Assembly (NCBI RefSeq): GCF_021654575.1
Contig: NZ_AP024488.1
Span: 124,001-188,000, forward strand
Length of the DNA stretch: 64,000 nucleotides
Reading direction: 5' to 3'
Source of the DNA: Desulfoluna limicola
GTDB lineage: Bacteria > Desulfobacterota > Desulfobacteria > Desulfobacterales > Desulfolunaceae
Shown here: positions 17,697 through 26,922 of the stretch, piece by piece
Position numbering within the stretch: position 1 is the first letter of the stretch
How the letters are laid out: each line of letters starts with the position of its first letter
Notes under the pieces: generated by a model
What the model was told of the DNA's origin: nothing
Databases searched by the model: none
The model's input: the letters and a program-made list of their open reading frames with translations, nothing else
Position numbers and translations under genes: made by a program

Positions 17697-18023
17697 ATGA
17701 CTCAAGCCCCCTTTACCCAACGCGTTGTTGAATTGATCCGAGGCATTCCCCCGGGACGCGTTTGTACTTATGGCCTTTTGGCCGCATCGGCAGGAAACCC
17801 CAGGGCAGCCCGTCAGGTCTCCCGTATTCTGCACAGCTGCTCTGAAAAAGAGGGCCTTCCCTGGCACCGCGTGGTGAACCGGGAAGGGCGTATCTCCCTC
17901 ACCGGTTCGGCCCATGATGTTCAGAAAGGGCTGCTGCTCTCCGAAGGGGTTCTCTTCTTGCCATCCGGAGCCCTTGATCTGGATCAATGTCTGTGGGTTC
18001 CTTTTGATAGCTCTTTTACTTGA
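17697..18023 (+). CDS. Alkyltransferase-like protein (ATL, MGMT family)
   Basis: 108-aa member of the O6-alkylguanine-DNA alkyltransferase fold. It carries the DNA-binding helix-turn-helix region IPPGRVCTYGLLA and AARQVSRILHS. The active-site motif PCHRV is replaced by PWHRV (W56), so it cannot accept alkyl groups. ATL proteins of this type bind O6-alkylguanine lesions and hand them to nucleotide excision repair. Length and motif both match E. coli YbaZ. It stands alone between the radical SAM gene and the kor operon. Confidence 0.9.
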   Translation: MTQAPFTQRVVELIRGIPPGRVCTYGLLAASAGNPRAARQVSRILHSCSEKEGLPWHRVVNREGRISLTGSAHDVQKGLLLSEGVLFLPSGALDLDQCLWVPFDSSFT

Positions 18024-18115
18024 CAATCCCATGCAAAACATCTACCCCTAAACCATGGGGGGAACACCGTTTACTGGCGACTCATTGCGACCATATACAT
18101 AAGGAGGGCGCGAAT

Positions 18116-18322
18116 ATGGGACGGCCTAAACTGAAAGAGATTGTCATCAACCGTGACTGGTGCAAGGGATGCGGCGTCTGCATCCATTTCTGCCCCAAGC
18201 ATGTCCTTGAAAAGGACGCCTTTGACAAGGTGGTGGCAACTCACCCTGAAAACTGTACCTGCTGTAAACTCTGTGAAATACGTTGTCCGGAACTTGCCAA
18301 CGAAATCATTACAGAAGATTGA
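18116..18322 (+). CDS. korD: 2-oxoacid:ferredoxin oxidoreductase delta (ferredoxin) subunit
   Basis: 68-aa ferredoxin-like subunit with two [4Fe-4S] sites: CKGCGVC...CP and CTCCKLC...CP. It passes electrons from the TPP-bearing subunits to ferredoxin. Start at 18116 is set by AAGGAGGGCGCGAAT directly upstream; longer upstream frames overlap the ATL gene and are not plausible. First gene of a korDABC operon. Confidence 0.9.
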   Translation: MGRPKLKEIVINRDWCKGCGVCIHFCPKHVLEKDAFDKVVATHPENCTCCKLCEIRCPELANEIITED

Positions 18323-18402
18323 TGAGGCCGTAAAAAGTCGATGTGACGTCCACTTCTCCTTGCATCCTGGCTTTTACTCCGTCATCAAGAAGGGCAGTCA
18401 CC

Positions 18403-19551
18403 ATGGAAGAGAATGTCGTCTTTGTTCAGGGGAACGAAGCGTGTGCCGAAGGTGCCCTTTATGCGGGCATTGGCTTCTTTGCCGGTTACCCCATCACACC
18501 ATCCACCGAAATTGCCGAGGTTTTAGCCGGCCGTCTTCCCCGCCGAGGAGGCCGGTTTATCCAGATGGAGGATGAGATCTCCTCCATGTGCGCCATCGTC
18601 GGCGGGTCCCTCACCGGAAACAAGGTCATGACCGCCACCAGCGGTCCCGGGTTCTCCCTCATGCAGGAGGCCTTGGGGTTTGCCGTTATGGCGGAAATCC
18701 CCTGTGTGATCGTCAACGTCCAGCGTGGCGGTCCCTCAACGGGAAACCCCACCCACGTGGGCCAGGGGGACGTCAACCAGGCCCGCTGGGGCACCCATGG
18801 CGACCACTCCATCATCACCCTGTCTGCTTCCAACCACCAGGACGTCTTTGAAATGACCGTCCACGCCTTTAATATGGCTGAAACCTACCGAACCCCCGTG
18901 ATCCTTCTTTTTGATGAGGTGATCGGGCACATGCGGGAAAAACTGATCATCCCCGAGCCCGGGAGCTTGCCTGTGGTGGACCGTCTGCGTACCTCGGTGA
19001 AGCGGGGTGTGGATTACCACCCCTACCTCCCAAGAGAGGACGGCCGGCTTCCCATGAGTGATTTCGGAGGGGACCATCGCTACAATGTCACCGGCCTTTA
19101 TCACGACATGTGGGGGTTTCCATCAAGCAATCCCCAGGTGGTGGAGAGCCTCCTGAATCATTTGATGGACAAGATCGAAACCAACGTCCACGACATCACC
19201 CGATACAAGGAAAAGTACCTCGAGGATGCCGAGATCATTCTCATCTCCTTCGGGTCTGCCGCGCGCTCGGCCCTTCACACCGTGGAAAACCGGCGCAGCC
19301 GGGGAGAGAAGCTGGGTTACCTGGAACTTCAGTCCATCTGGCCCTTTCCGTCGTCCATGGTGAGGGAAAAATGTGCCAGTGCCAAACGTATCGTGGTGGT
19401 GGAGATGAACAAGGGGCAAGTGACCGATGCGGTGAAGGCTGCGGTGGAAAACCCGGAGCGGGTGTTCCTGGCCAACCGAATCGATGGAGAGCTGATTTCG
19501 CCCACCAACATCAAGAACATTCTCCGGATCATTCAGGGCAAGGGGGTGTAG
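18403..19551 (+). CDS. korA: 2-oxoacid:ferredoxin oxidoreductase alpha subunit
   Basis: Catalytic alpha subunit of a 2-oxoglutarate-type (KGOR) oxidoreductase, which decarboxylates a 2-oxoacid to an acyl-CoA and reduces ferredoxin. Features: FVQGNEACAEGALYAGIGFFAGYPITPSTE-type opening (GYPITPSTE near residue 29), GPGFSLMQEALG, and a C-terminal transketolase-C-like domain with KRIVVVEMNKGQ. The ATG at 18403 is preceded by AGAAGGG; an upstream GTG at 18343 is less likely. About 382 aa. The specificity for 2-oxoglutarate rather than another oxoacid is inferred from the four-subunit DABC layout. Confidence 0.88.
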   Translation: MEENVVFVQGNEACAEGALYAGIGFFAGYPITPSTEIAEVLAGRLPRRGGRFIQMEDEISSMCAIVGGSLTGNKVMTATSGPGFSLMQEALGFAVMAEIPCVIVNVQRGGPSTGNPTHVGQGDVNQARWGTHGDHSIITLSASNHQDVFEMTVHAFNMAETYRTPVILLFDEVIGHMREKLIIPEPGSLPVVDRLRTSVKRGVDYHPYLPREDGRLPMSDFGGDHRYNVTGLYHDMWGFPSSNPQVVESLLNHLMDKIETNVHDITRYKEKYLEDAEIILISFGSAARSALHTVENRRSRGEKLGYLELQSIWPFPSSMVREKCASAKRIVVVEMNKGQVTDAVKAAVENPERVFLANRIDGELISPTNIKNILRIIQGKGV

Positions 19552-19552
19552 G

Positions 19553-20350
19553 ATGGGGACTCGAGAGTTCATCAGAGAGCGTTTTTTTCCTCACATGTGG
19601 TGCCCGGGCTGCGGCCACGGAACCGTCCTGAACTGCCTGCTCAGGGCCGTTGAGGAGCTGGGGCTCGACAAGAGCAACATCGTCGTCACCTCGGGGATCG
19701 GTTGCTCGGCCCGTATCTCCGGTTATGTGGACTTTCACTCCCTCCACACCCTGCACGGTCGGGCCCTTGCCTTTGCCACCGGTGTGAAGTTTACCCAGCC
19801 GGAACTCACCATCATCACTCCCATGGGAGACGGGGATGCCCTGGCCATCGGCGGCAACCACTTTATTCACGCCGCGCGTCGCAACATCGACATCACCGCC
19901 ATTGTCATGAACAACCGGATCTACGGCATGACCGGCGGGCAGTACTCTCCCATGTCCTGCGAGGGTGACATTGCAACCACAGCCCCTTACGGCAACATCG
20001 ACAACGCCTTTGACTCGGTGAAGCTTGCCACGGCTGCCGGAGCCTCCTTTGTGGCCCGGACCACCACCTACCATGCCAAAGAAGGGATCAGCATCCTGAA
20101 AAAGGCGATCCGGCACAAAGGCTTCTCTGTTGTGGAGTTCCTTTCCCAGTGCCCCACCCAGTACGGGCGCAGGAATCAGATGACGGACGCAACGTCCATG
20201 CTGGAGTATTTCAAGACGCACACCGTCCCCATTGGGTCCGAGAAAGCAAAGGGGAACCCCGAGATACTGGAGCGGGGGATCTTTGTGGAAGAGGTGCGGA
20301 CCGAATATTGCGAGGGCTACGAGGCCATGATCGAAAAGATTTCGTCATGA
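19553..20350 (+). CDS. korB: 2-oxoacid:ferredoxin oxidoreductase beta (TPP-binding) subunit
   Basis: TPP-binding subunit, 265 aa. It opens with HMWCPGCGHGTV, the Cys/His block typical of KorB. The thiamine diphosphate motif runs from GDGDALAIGGNHFIHA to MNNRIYGMTGGQYSP (about residues 90-140). Starts one base after the korA stop, so the two are translated together. Confidence 0.92.
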   Translation: MGTREFIRERFFPHMWCPGCGHGTVLNCLLRAVEELGLDKSNIVVTSGIGCSARISGYVDFHSLHTLHGRALAFATGVKFTQPELTIITPMGDGDALAIGGNHFIHAARRNIDITAIVMNNRIYGMTGGQYSPMSCEGDIATTAPYGNIDNAFDSVKLATAAGASFVARTTTYHAKEGISILKKAIRHKGFSVVEFLSQCPTQYGRRNQMTDATSMLEYFKTHTVPIGSEKAKGNPEILERGIFVEEVRTEYCEGYEAMIEKISS

Positions 20351-20357
20351 TTCAGCT

Positions 20358-20540
20358 TAGACGCCGGCGGCGGCATGGTGTGCCACCTTGAAAGCAGGTT
20401 GCGGGTGCGCTTTGCCCCTCGTTCCTCGGGTCAAATTACATCTGCCTTTAAAACGGAAATCATTTAACAAGACGTTTTGAAAACCTGTTGGTTTAACGTT
20501 TTAAAAGTTTAGCCCCCGGAAGGTCAGCCGGAGGCAACGA
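20358..20540. repeat. GC-rich repeat inserted inside the kor operon
   Basis: Forward half at about 20358-20440 (GCCGGCGGCGGCATGGTGTGCC ... CTCGTTCCTCGGGTC) and a short inverted end CAGCCGGAGGCAACG at about 20525-20540. They lie between korB and korC, the only gap in an otherwise tight operon. Confidence 0.65.
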
Positions 20541-20569
20541 ATGGCATGTTTTTAAATGAGGGGTAAGGC

Positions 20570-21115
20570 ATGGAAAAATTTCGCATGGTCTTCTCCGGCT
20601 CCGGAGGGCAGGGCGTGATCACCGCAGCCATCATGATGGCCGAGGCGGCGGTGATCCATGAAGGACTCATCGCCGTGCAGTCCCAGTCCTATGGCGCTGA
20701 AGCCCGGGGGGGGGCAACACGCAGCGACATCATCATCTCAGATAAACCCATTTTGTTCCCCAAAGTCACCCAGCCCAACGTTCTGGTCTGTCTGACCCAG
20801 GAGGCTTACGACAAATTTTCCCCCATCATCCGTCCGGGGGGGCTGCTCCTTGCCGACGACCGCTACGTCATGCCCCGCAAGAAGGTTGATGCCAAACAAG
20901 TCAACCTCCCCATGTACCAGACGGTCATGGAGAAAATTGGCAACCCCATTGTTTTTAACATCTGCATGCTCGGTGCTCTCATCGGTCTCCTCAACATCGT
21001 TCGAACCGAGTCGGTCCTTGCCATCATCGCCAAACGCGTTCCTGAAAAATACGTGGAGATGAACCAGCAAGCCCTTGATCTGGGCGTCTCCATGGCAGTC
21101 CCGTTACGGTCGTAA
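20570..21115 (+). CDS. korC: 2-oxoacid:ferredoxin oxidoreductase gamma subunit
   Basis: 181-aa gamma subunit. The family signature FSGSGGQGVITAAIMMAEAA at residues 9-28 and QSQSYGAEARGGATRSDIIIS near 40-60 are clear. Completes the korDABC set. GAGGGGTAAGGC precedes the ATG. Confidence 0.92.
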   Translation: MEKFRMVFSGSGGQGVITAAIMMAEAAVIHEGLIAVQSQSYGAEARGGATRSDIIISDKPILFPKVTQPNVLVCLTQEAYDKFSPIIRPGGLLLADDRYVMPRKKVDAKQVNLPMYQTVMEKIGNPIVFNICMLGALIGLLNIVRTESVLAIIAKRVPEKYVEMNQQALDLGVSMAVPLRS

Positions 21116-21749
21116 GGGGACTAAATTTGCCTCCGGCCGCAAGGTGGAGGCACCATGAAACATGATGCCAAGACGCCGCGAGCGATCCTTACCGGGTCGG
21201 TCACGGCGTTTTGTGCAACATGTTCTTCGTGCCTGGTTCTTAGTTTTTGGTTCTGAGGAGTCGCTGCACTCGCCCATCAGTGATGAAAACATGAGTTGGC
21301 TGTTGCGTCGAACCTCTTCATGGATTTCAAACTGTTGATCATGGGATAAAGTGTAAAATCTATTTTTTTCAGTCTGCTGTGAGTGCTGTGGATGCTCGGG
21401 ATAGGGCTGAGAATAAGGTGTGATCCATAAAAGGGAATGGGGGGGCGGAAGAGTCCGTCTTTCTCTTATTCCACCGGCGTAGCCTGTCCTACCAGAGATA
21501 TTCAATGCAAACCAACTCCACCAAATTTACATCATCGTACCCCCAGCCCAGCGAATCTTGTGACAAGGCCTTCACCGTCACCATCAATGGAGGCGGGCGC
21601 AGCCCGCAGCCAAGGCCAATGAACTTGTCCCGAGGCACGAAGGGCGAAGCGCAATGGCAACCCGTTCTTGAGGTGTTGTTGCCTAATGTGGCTTTGCCAC
21701 CCTCGCCGCCGTAGGCACGCTTTTTTTCTGTCCCTCTGCGTCCCTGTGG
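21116..21749. repeat. Gene-free stretch with decayed GC-rich repeats
   Basis: No supported gene in 634 bases. A short repeat start (GCCTCCGGCCGCAAGGTGGAGG) follows korC at about 21128, and an inverted, degenerate full copy (GGGCGCAGCCCGCAGCC ... CCCGAGGCACGAAGGG ... CCTCGCCGCCGTAGGC) lies at about 21595-21718. The middle reads as unique sequence. Confidence 0.6.
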
Positions 21750-22871
21750 TTAGCCAGCTTTGGTTATCGCTTGATATTTTTTCATGAAGCGGCGGTCGAT
21801 GATGTCTTTGATGCGGAAGGCGAGTTTCCCATGGAAGGAGATGCTGTTTTTGTGGAGGTAGCCTGTGCCTTCACCGAGGTTGAAGACGAGGAGGTAGCTT
21901 CCGCCGGGGTTGAAGGGGGTGAGGGGCGTGCCTTCGAGCTGAGCCAGGAGGTTGTTGAGAAGGGGAATGTTCTGGCGGACGGCGTAGACGCCCACCTTGT
22001 TCAAGGGTTCGGGCTCGAAGTGGATGCAGTCACCGCCACCGAAGATGTCGGGGTGGTGGGAGCACTGGAGGTATCGGTTGACGCTGAGGCCTCCATCGGG
22101 TCCCGTGGGAAGGCCTGAGTCGGTAAAAAGGCGGGAGGGGAGGACTCCGGTGGCCGAGACCACGAGGTCTGCGGTGTGACGTGTGCCGGAGGCAAGGACC
22201 ACCGATTGTTCTTCCACATGGGCCACGGCATCCCCTTGGACCAGTCGTATGCCTTTTTGGGTGAGCATGCTGGTGACGCGGGCTTGAGTCTTCTCCTCAA
22301 AGTGGTGCAAAAATCGGCTGCGAGCATAGATGGTGATGGCAGGGGGGGTGCCCTTGGCGGCCTTGACGAGTTGAATGATGTTTCCGGCCACTTCTGCTGA
22401 CGAAGGGCCTCCGCCCGCAATGGCAATGGCCAGGGCCTTCTCACCGCACCGCCTCAAGATTTCCTGCCTGAGATTGAGCAGCGATTCAATGGGCTTGACT
22501 GCATAGACAGGTGCGCCAGGCGCTTCGTCAAAGGGGGTGCTCACATAGCTTCCCACATTGGCCGACAGCACGTCGTAGGAAAGCTGTTCGCCGTTATCCA
22601 GCCGAACTGTTTTTCCCACTGCGTCAATGGCCACAGCGCTCCCTTGTACAAACCGGGCCCCTTTTCGTGTGACCATGGCCTCGGTGTCAAACCGAATTAC
22701 CTCAGGCGTGTAACTCCCCCCCAGCATGCCCGGCCCCATGCCGGAGTAGTAGTGGTGAGTGGCAGGAGCCACCACCATGACCTCGTGCCCACGCTGTTGA
22801 ATGTCTTCCAGAGCGGCCAGGGTTTCCAAGTGGGCGTGTCCGCCCCCTAAGAGCAGAAGTTTCTTCTTCAT
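21750..22871 (-). CDS. FAD-dependent pyridine-nucleotide-disulfide oxidoreductase (NDH-2-like)
   Basis: 373-aa flavoprotein. Begins with a Rossmann FAD site LLLLGGGHAHL (residues 4-14); a second nucleotide site AIAIAGGGPSSAEVAG lies near residue 150; a third block with DIFGGGDCIHFE closes the FAD domain. These match the family that includes type II NADH dehydrogenases and the SelD-associated NADH dehydrogenase-like proteins (GGGHAHL opening). The start at 22871 has CTGGAGACCCC upstream; an in-frame extension to 22991 looks non-coding. Electron acceptor unknown. Confidence 0.82.
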   Translation of the reverse strand: MKKKLLLLGGGHAHLETLAALEDIQQRGHEVMVVAPATHHYYSGMGPGMLGGSYTPEVIRFDTEAMVTRKGARFVQGSAVAIDAVGKTVRLDNGEQLSYDVLSANVGSYVSTPFDEAPGAPVYAVKPIESLLNLRQEILRRCGEKALAIAIAGGGPSSAEVAGNIIQLVKAAKGTPPAITIYARSRFLHHFEEKTQARVTSMLTQKGIRLVQGDAVAHVEEQSVVLASGTRHTADLVVSATGVLPSRLFTDSGLPTGPDGGLSVNRYLQCSHHPDIFGGGDCIHFEPEPLNKVGVYAVRQNIPLLNNLLAQLEGTPLTPFNPGGSYLLVFNLGEGTGYLHKNSISFHGKLAFRIKDIIDRRFMKKYQAITKAG

Positions 22872-23550
22872 GGGGTCTCCAGTGTCACGTGTGAAAAAAT
22901 GGGCAAAGCGTCTCCCCGGCTGATGGGTGAGCCATCCCACTGGCGGGGCGGTGTTGAACGTTGGCAATGGGCATTGATTTTGACCTTCCAATATCGTCTG
23001 AGCAGACAGACCAATCTCTGTTGATCACCGTACTGCCATACCCATGGTTGACACGTTACCTTCTGGCCTGTCGAGTGCCCGGGGTTCATCGGTGTGTTGC
23101 AACACCGTCAGAAAGGGGGCGAACTCTATGACTGGCTGAACAGCATATCATGTATGATTTAAAAGGGAAAATGGATGCATGCGTGGCAAGGAAGGGGGGG
23201 GCGGGAGCAAAGATACAGTTCAACCATCAATAAGACTTGACCCCTTCGTTAGGTGGGTGTAGAGATGCGGAAAATTGGGTGGGTAGTTGGCGGTCATACA
23301 GCCGGCTGTGTGTGGTCAATATACTAAGATTGCAGTGGTTTTTTTGGTTTTGTCTTTCGCGCAAGACGGGTCAGCAGGTTGAGAAAAGGTCTCTACCCCC
23401 AGAGCGCGACACCCAACTCAATCAGCCCATCACGACAAAGGGTGGGAGCTTCTGCAGCGGCATCATATCAAATGATCTATTGAGTACGACACACCAGAAA
23501 CTTTTTTCCATGTTTGATAAAGTGCAAACCTGTACCTAACGGAGGACCAC
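22872..23550. other. Intergenic region, no gene seen
   Basis: About 680 bases with no ORF that has both a start signal and a recognisable product. Base composition shifts here from GC-rich host to the AT-rich island. AAGACTTGACCCCTT at about 23231-23245 resembles the ends of small REP/RAYT-associated elements. The last bases, CGGAGGACCAC, are the ribosome-binding site of the next gene. Confidence 0.5.
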
Positions 23551-25557
23551 ATGAATGTAGCATTTGTATATAATGTGAAACGTTCTAATTCAATTGAAGA
23601 AGCAGAGTTTGATACAGAAGATGTCATTGAATCGATTACTCGTGCAATTGAAAGCAGTGGCGCCAAAGTGACCCCTGTGGAAATGACCAAAGATGGTTCT
23701 TGGATTCGAAAGCTATGCAGCCAGCCTTTCGACCTGGTGTTCAATACCGCAGAGGGATACAGAGGGATCGGCAGGGAGGCATTTGCGCCAACGGTATTCG
23801 ATCAATTGAATCTGGCTTACGTAGGCAGTGGTGCTTATACCTGCTTTTTAACACTCGACAAGTACCTTACAAATAAACGCCTGGGTGAACATGGCGTAAG
23901 AGTCCCTGATTCAGTTTTTATTGTGACACCGGATGATATCCAGCGAGTAGCAAGTGACTTATCATACCCCGTATTTGTTAAGCCAAACTTTGAAGGGTCA
24001 AGCAAAGGGATATCAATAGACTCGAAATGTAATACCCCAAAAGAGTTTATTCAATATGCAACAAAGTCTTTGAAACTATTCACCCAGGGGCTCATCGTTG
24101 AGCAATTTATTGAAGGAATTGACATAACCCTTCCCTATGTTGAGTCCGTTGCAGAAGGAGTTCTTGAGCCAGTTGAATATGTTGGTGTGGAAAAAGATGG
24201 CCTTTGTATCTATGACTACGAGATGAAAAACACTGATGACTCGAAGATAGATGTAATCTGTCCTGCCAGAATTTCCCATGACGTCAGACAGTCAATGATC
24301 GAACAGATGAAGGTTGCGATTAAAATCCTCGGGGTCAAAGATCTGGCCAGGGCTGATTTTAGAGTGACCCCAAAAGGGGAGGTCTATTTTATCGAAATTA
24401 ACGCACTTCCATCGCTTCAGCCAGGGGCTGGGCTTTTTTCAGCAACGGCAAGGGAGGGGCTTGACTACAATCAAACCCTCTCGTCCATAATAGCTTTTGC
24501 CAGCAAAAGCAAACCTTCGGCAACCAGTATTTCAAAGGCCCGCAGTTTAAAGAAAAGAAAGCCAAATGTGGCGCTTGTCTTTAATATGAAAAAAAAGATG
24601 CCGGGAGAGTCTGGGTATGAGGATGAGGCAGAGTTTGATTCAGAGAGCACCATCAATGCAATCGCCAATTCCATAAAAGAGAATGGGTACCCCCCTAAGC
24701 TCATTGAAGCCGATCGGAATTTGCCGGAGAGTCTGCTTTCAAACAATATCGATATTGTCTTTAATATTGCAGAGGGAATGAATAAGCAGTCACGAGAAGC
24801 CCAGGTTCCTGCCATTTGCGATCTGCTTGGAATTGAGCACACGGGAAGTGACGCGGCCTGCCTGTCCATCAGTCTCAACAAGAACCTTTCAAGCAAGCTG
24901 GTGCAGAGTGAAGGGCTCTTGGCTCCTCGTTCGGTTGTGTTTTATCCTGAGCGCAAGAAGTATCAGCACTCTTTGAACTATCCCGTTATTTTAAAGCCAA
25001 ATCTTGAGGGGACAAGTAAAGGTATCTTTGACAGCTGTGTTGTTGGAAACGATGAAGCGTTTCTTAAAGAACTCGAATGTTGTTTTAAAAGAAGCCCAGG
25101 GCCGATTCTCTGTGAAGAATTCATTCAAGGCAGAGAGTTTACCGTCGGTGTCGCGGGTTCAACGGGGCTGAGCATTCTCGGAATCTCTGAAATTGTGTTT
25201 CATAAACGTAAAAATGCTTACCCTATTTACTCTTATGAAGTGAAACAAATCGACAATCCTTTTGATAACGATGTGTTTAAAATTGAAAGCCCTCCAAAGC
25301 TTACAAAATCTCTTGAAAGAAAGATTGGAAAGGCGGCAAGAGACATCTTTCAGATCACCGGTTGCAGAGACATTGCACGCATTGATTTTCGAGTGACCGA
25401 TGATGAGAGGGTCTATTTCATAGAAATCAATCCACTTCCGGGCCTTTCGCCGGGTTTTAGCGATTTGGCGATTTTGGCGGAACGAAATGGAATAAGTTAC
25501 AACGAACTGATTGGAAAAATAATTAAACCTGCGGTGAGACGTTGGAGAAGAGGGTAG
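23551..25557 (+). CDS. Tandem ATP-grasp ligase, two D-Ala-D-Ala-ligase-like domains fused
   Basis: 668-aa protein made of two homologous halves. Domain 1 (about 1-310) opens NVAFVYNVKRS and has LVFNTAEG, YVGSGAY, PVFVKPNFEGSSKGI and VYFIEINALPSLQPG. Domain 2 (about 343-668) repeats the pattern: NVALVFNMKKK, IVFNIAEG, HTGSDAA, PVILKPNLEGTSKGI and VYFIEINPLPGLSPG. Both keep the ATP-grasp phosphate loop and the metal-binding E-x-N, so both look active. Such enzymes join carboxylates to amines with ATP. Two fused active ligase domains suggest synthesis of a tripeptide-like or branched product. The gene abuts a P1-family aminopeptidase (two bases between them). Product unknown. Confidence 0.85.
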   Translation: MNVAFVYNVKRSNSIEEAEFDTEDVIESITRAIESSGAKVTPVEMTKDGSWIRKLCSQPFDLVFNTAEGYRGIGREAFAPTVFDQLNLAYVGSGAYTCFLTLDKYLTNKRLGEHGVRVPDSVFIVTPDDIQRVASDLSYPVFVKPNFEGSSKGISIDSKCNTPKEFIQYATKSLKLFTQGLIVEQFIEGIDITLPYVESVAEGVLEPVEYVGVEKDGLCIYDYEMKNTDDSKIDVICPARISHDVRQSMIEQMKVAIKILGVKDLARADFRVTPKGEVYFIEINALPSLQPGAGLFSATAREGLDYNQTLSSIIAFASKSKPSATSISKARSLKKRKPNVALVFNMKKKMPGESGYEDEAEFDSESTINAIANSIKENGYPPKLIEADRNLPESLLSNNIDIVFNIAEGMNKQSREAQVPAICDLLGIEHTGSDAACLSISLNKNLSSKLVQSEGLLAPRSVVFYPERKKYQHSLNYPVILKPNLEGTSKGIFDSCVVGNDEAFLKELECCFKRSPGPILCEEFIQGREFTVGVAGSTGLSILGISEIVFHKRKNAYPIYSYEVKQIDNPFDNDVFKIESPPKLTKSLERKIGKAARDIFQITGCRDIARIDFRVTDDERVYFIEINPLPGLSPGFSDLAILAERNGISYNELIGKIIKPAVRRWRRG

Positions 25558-25559
25558 AC

Positions 25560-26657
25560 ATGAAAGGAGCCTCAATCAGAGAGCTGGAGATCTCAATCGG
25601 AAAATACCCGACAGGTCCGAACAACAATATTACCGATGTTAAGGGGATCAAGGTAGGTCATACCACCCTCATTGAAGGCGATCACATCAGGACAGGTGTC
25701 ACCTCAATCCTTCCCAGCTCACAAATTTTCAACAATAAGTTTATTGCCGGCAGTTTTATCTTAAATGGGGCGGGAGAGGTTTCAGGCCTTACCCAACTCA
25801 CCGAGTGGGGGCTTCTCGAAACCCCTATCGCACTTACCAATACGATGTCGGTGGGAACGGTAACGCAGGGGCTTACTCAGTGGATGAGTAAGAAGTATGT
25901 TAAGATCTGGAACTTTAGAGATGTCGTTATTCCAGTGGTCGGGGAGTGTGATGACAGTTACCTGAATGACTGTATGACATTCCCAATTACGCCTGACCAC
26001 GTCGTGGAATCAATCAATAACGCAACCTCCGGCGTTATTCCGCAGGGGAGTATAGGGGCGGGTACTGGAATGATTTGCTGCGATGTGAAAGGGGGAATAG
26101 GCTCTTCAAGCCGAGAAATCGAAATTGAAGGCAAAATATACACCATCGGCGTTCTTGTACTCAGTAATTTTGGGGAAATTGAGGATCTAAAACTTGATGG
26201 ACTTCCGGTGGGAAGAGTTTTGAAAAAAGAGGTTTCGCAATATAGGCTTCGCCGAGAAAATTACGGATCGATTATCACAGTCATTGCCACCGATCTTCCC
26301 ACGTCCTCTCATCAGATATCACGCCTCTGCAAAAGGGCAGCCCTTGGAATTGGGAGAGTGGGGTCGTATGCCGCTCACGGGAGCGGGGAGATCATCCTTG
26401 GTTTCACAACGGCAAATGTAATAAAGCATCGGGAAAATAAACCTCACTACAAGCTGAATGTTATTTTGGATGACCACTTGAATTCAGCATATCGAGCTGT
26501 CATTGAAGCAACGGAAGAGGCCATCTGGAACTCGCTCACCTATTCTGGAGATATGGCTGGCGCGGACGGCCGGGTGGTCCCGGGTGTCAACCTTGCTAAG
26601 GTCAAGAAGATCTATTCGAAAATCAAAAAGCTGGAGCGCGAGCTCGAAAAATCTTGA
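25560..26657 (+). CDS. P1-family aminopeptidase (DmpA/BapA type)
   Basis: 365-aa N-terminal-nucleophile hydrolase of peptidase family P1. Members self-cleave before a serine that becomes the nucleophile and release N-terminal D- or beta-amino acids. The cleavage site is visible as NYGSII (G236-S237), preceded by the conserved ITDVKGIKVGHTT opening and GAGTGMICCDVKGGIGSSSR, and followed by ATDLPTSSHQISRLCKRA and GSGEIILGFTTAN. Starts at ATG 25560 with AGAGGG upstream. Its pairing with the tandem ATP-grasp gene suggests one pathway: one makes and the other trims an unusual peptide. Confidence 0.85.
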   Translation: MKGASIRELEISIGKYPTGPNNNITDVKGIKVGHTTLIEGDHIRTGVTSILPSSQIFNNKFIAGSFILNGAGEVSGLTQLTEWGLLETPIALTNTMSVGTVTQGLTQWMSKKYVKIWNFRDVVIPVVGECDDSYLNDCMTFPITPDHVVESINNATSGVIPQGSIGAGTGMICCDVKGGIGSSSREIEIEGKIYTIGVLVLSNFGEIEDLKLDGLPVGRVLKKEVSQYRLRRENYGSIITVIATDLPTSSHQISRLCKRAALGIGRVGSYAAHGSGEIILGFTTANVIKHRENKPHYKLNVILDDHLNSAYRAVIEATEEAIWNSLTYSGDMAGADGRVVPGVNLAKVKKIYSKIKKLERELEKS

Positions 26658-26922
26658 GGCTGCATCAGCCCACACCCATCAATGGATTGAGGATGCGGCG
26701 GAAACGAAGATTGTTCCTATCATGAAATTTACCAAAACAATGAAAGGCCATCTTTTTGGGCTGTTGATTTGGTATGAACATCCGGTACCAACTGCCCCAT
26801 TCGAAGGCACAGACAATAAGATTAAAACACTCCGGCGAAAAGCATATGGCTTCAGAGGTAGAGAATTCTTCAAGCGGAAGATCTGTGCCCTGCATGCGGC
26901 CAGGTACGCTTTAGTCGGATGA
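26658..26922 (+). pseudogene. C-terminal remnant of an ISL3-family transposase
   Basis: About 85 codons read WIEDAAETKIVPIMKF, FTKTMKGHLFGLLIWY, then PFEGTDNKIKTLRRKAYG and FRGREFFKRKICALHA. This is the characteristic C-terminus of ISL3 transposases (N-N-K-I-K-x-x-K-R-x-A-Y-G-x-R). The first three quarters, including most catalytic residues, are absent, and the fragment follows directly on the aminopeptidase gene. It marks past mobile-element activity at the island's right side. Confidence 0.75.

Noticed and set aside
22868..23089. ORF upstream of the flavin oxidoreductase
   Set aside because: Overlaps the gene's own leader and has no recognisable protein features.
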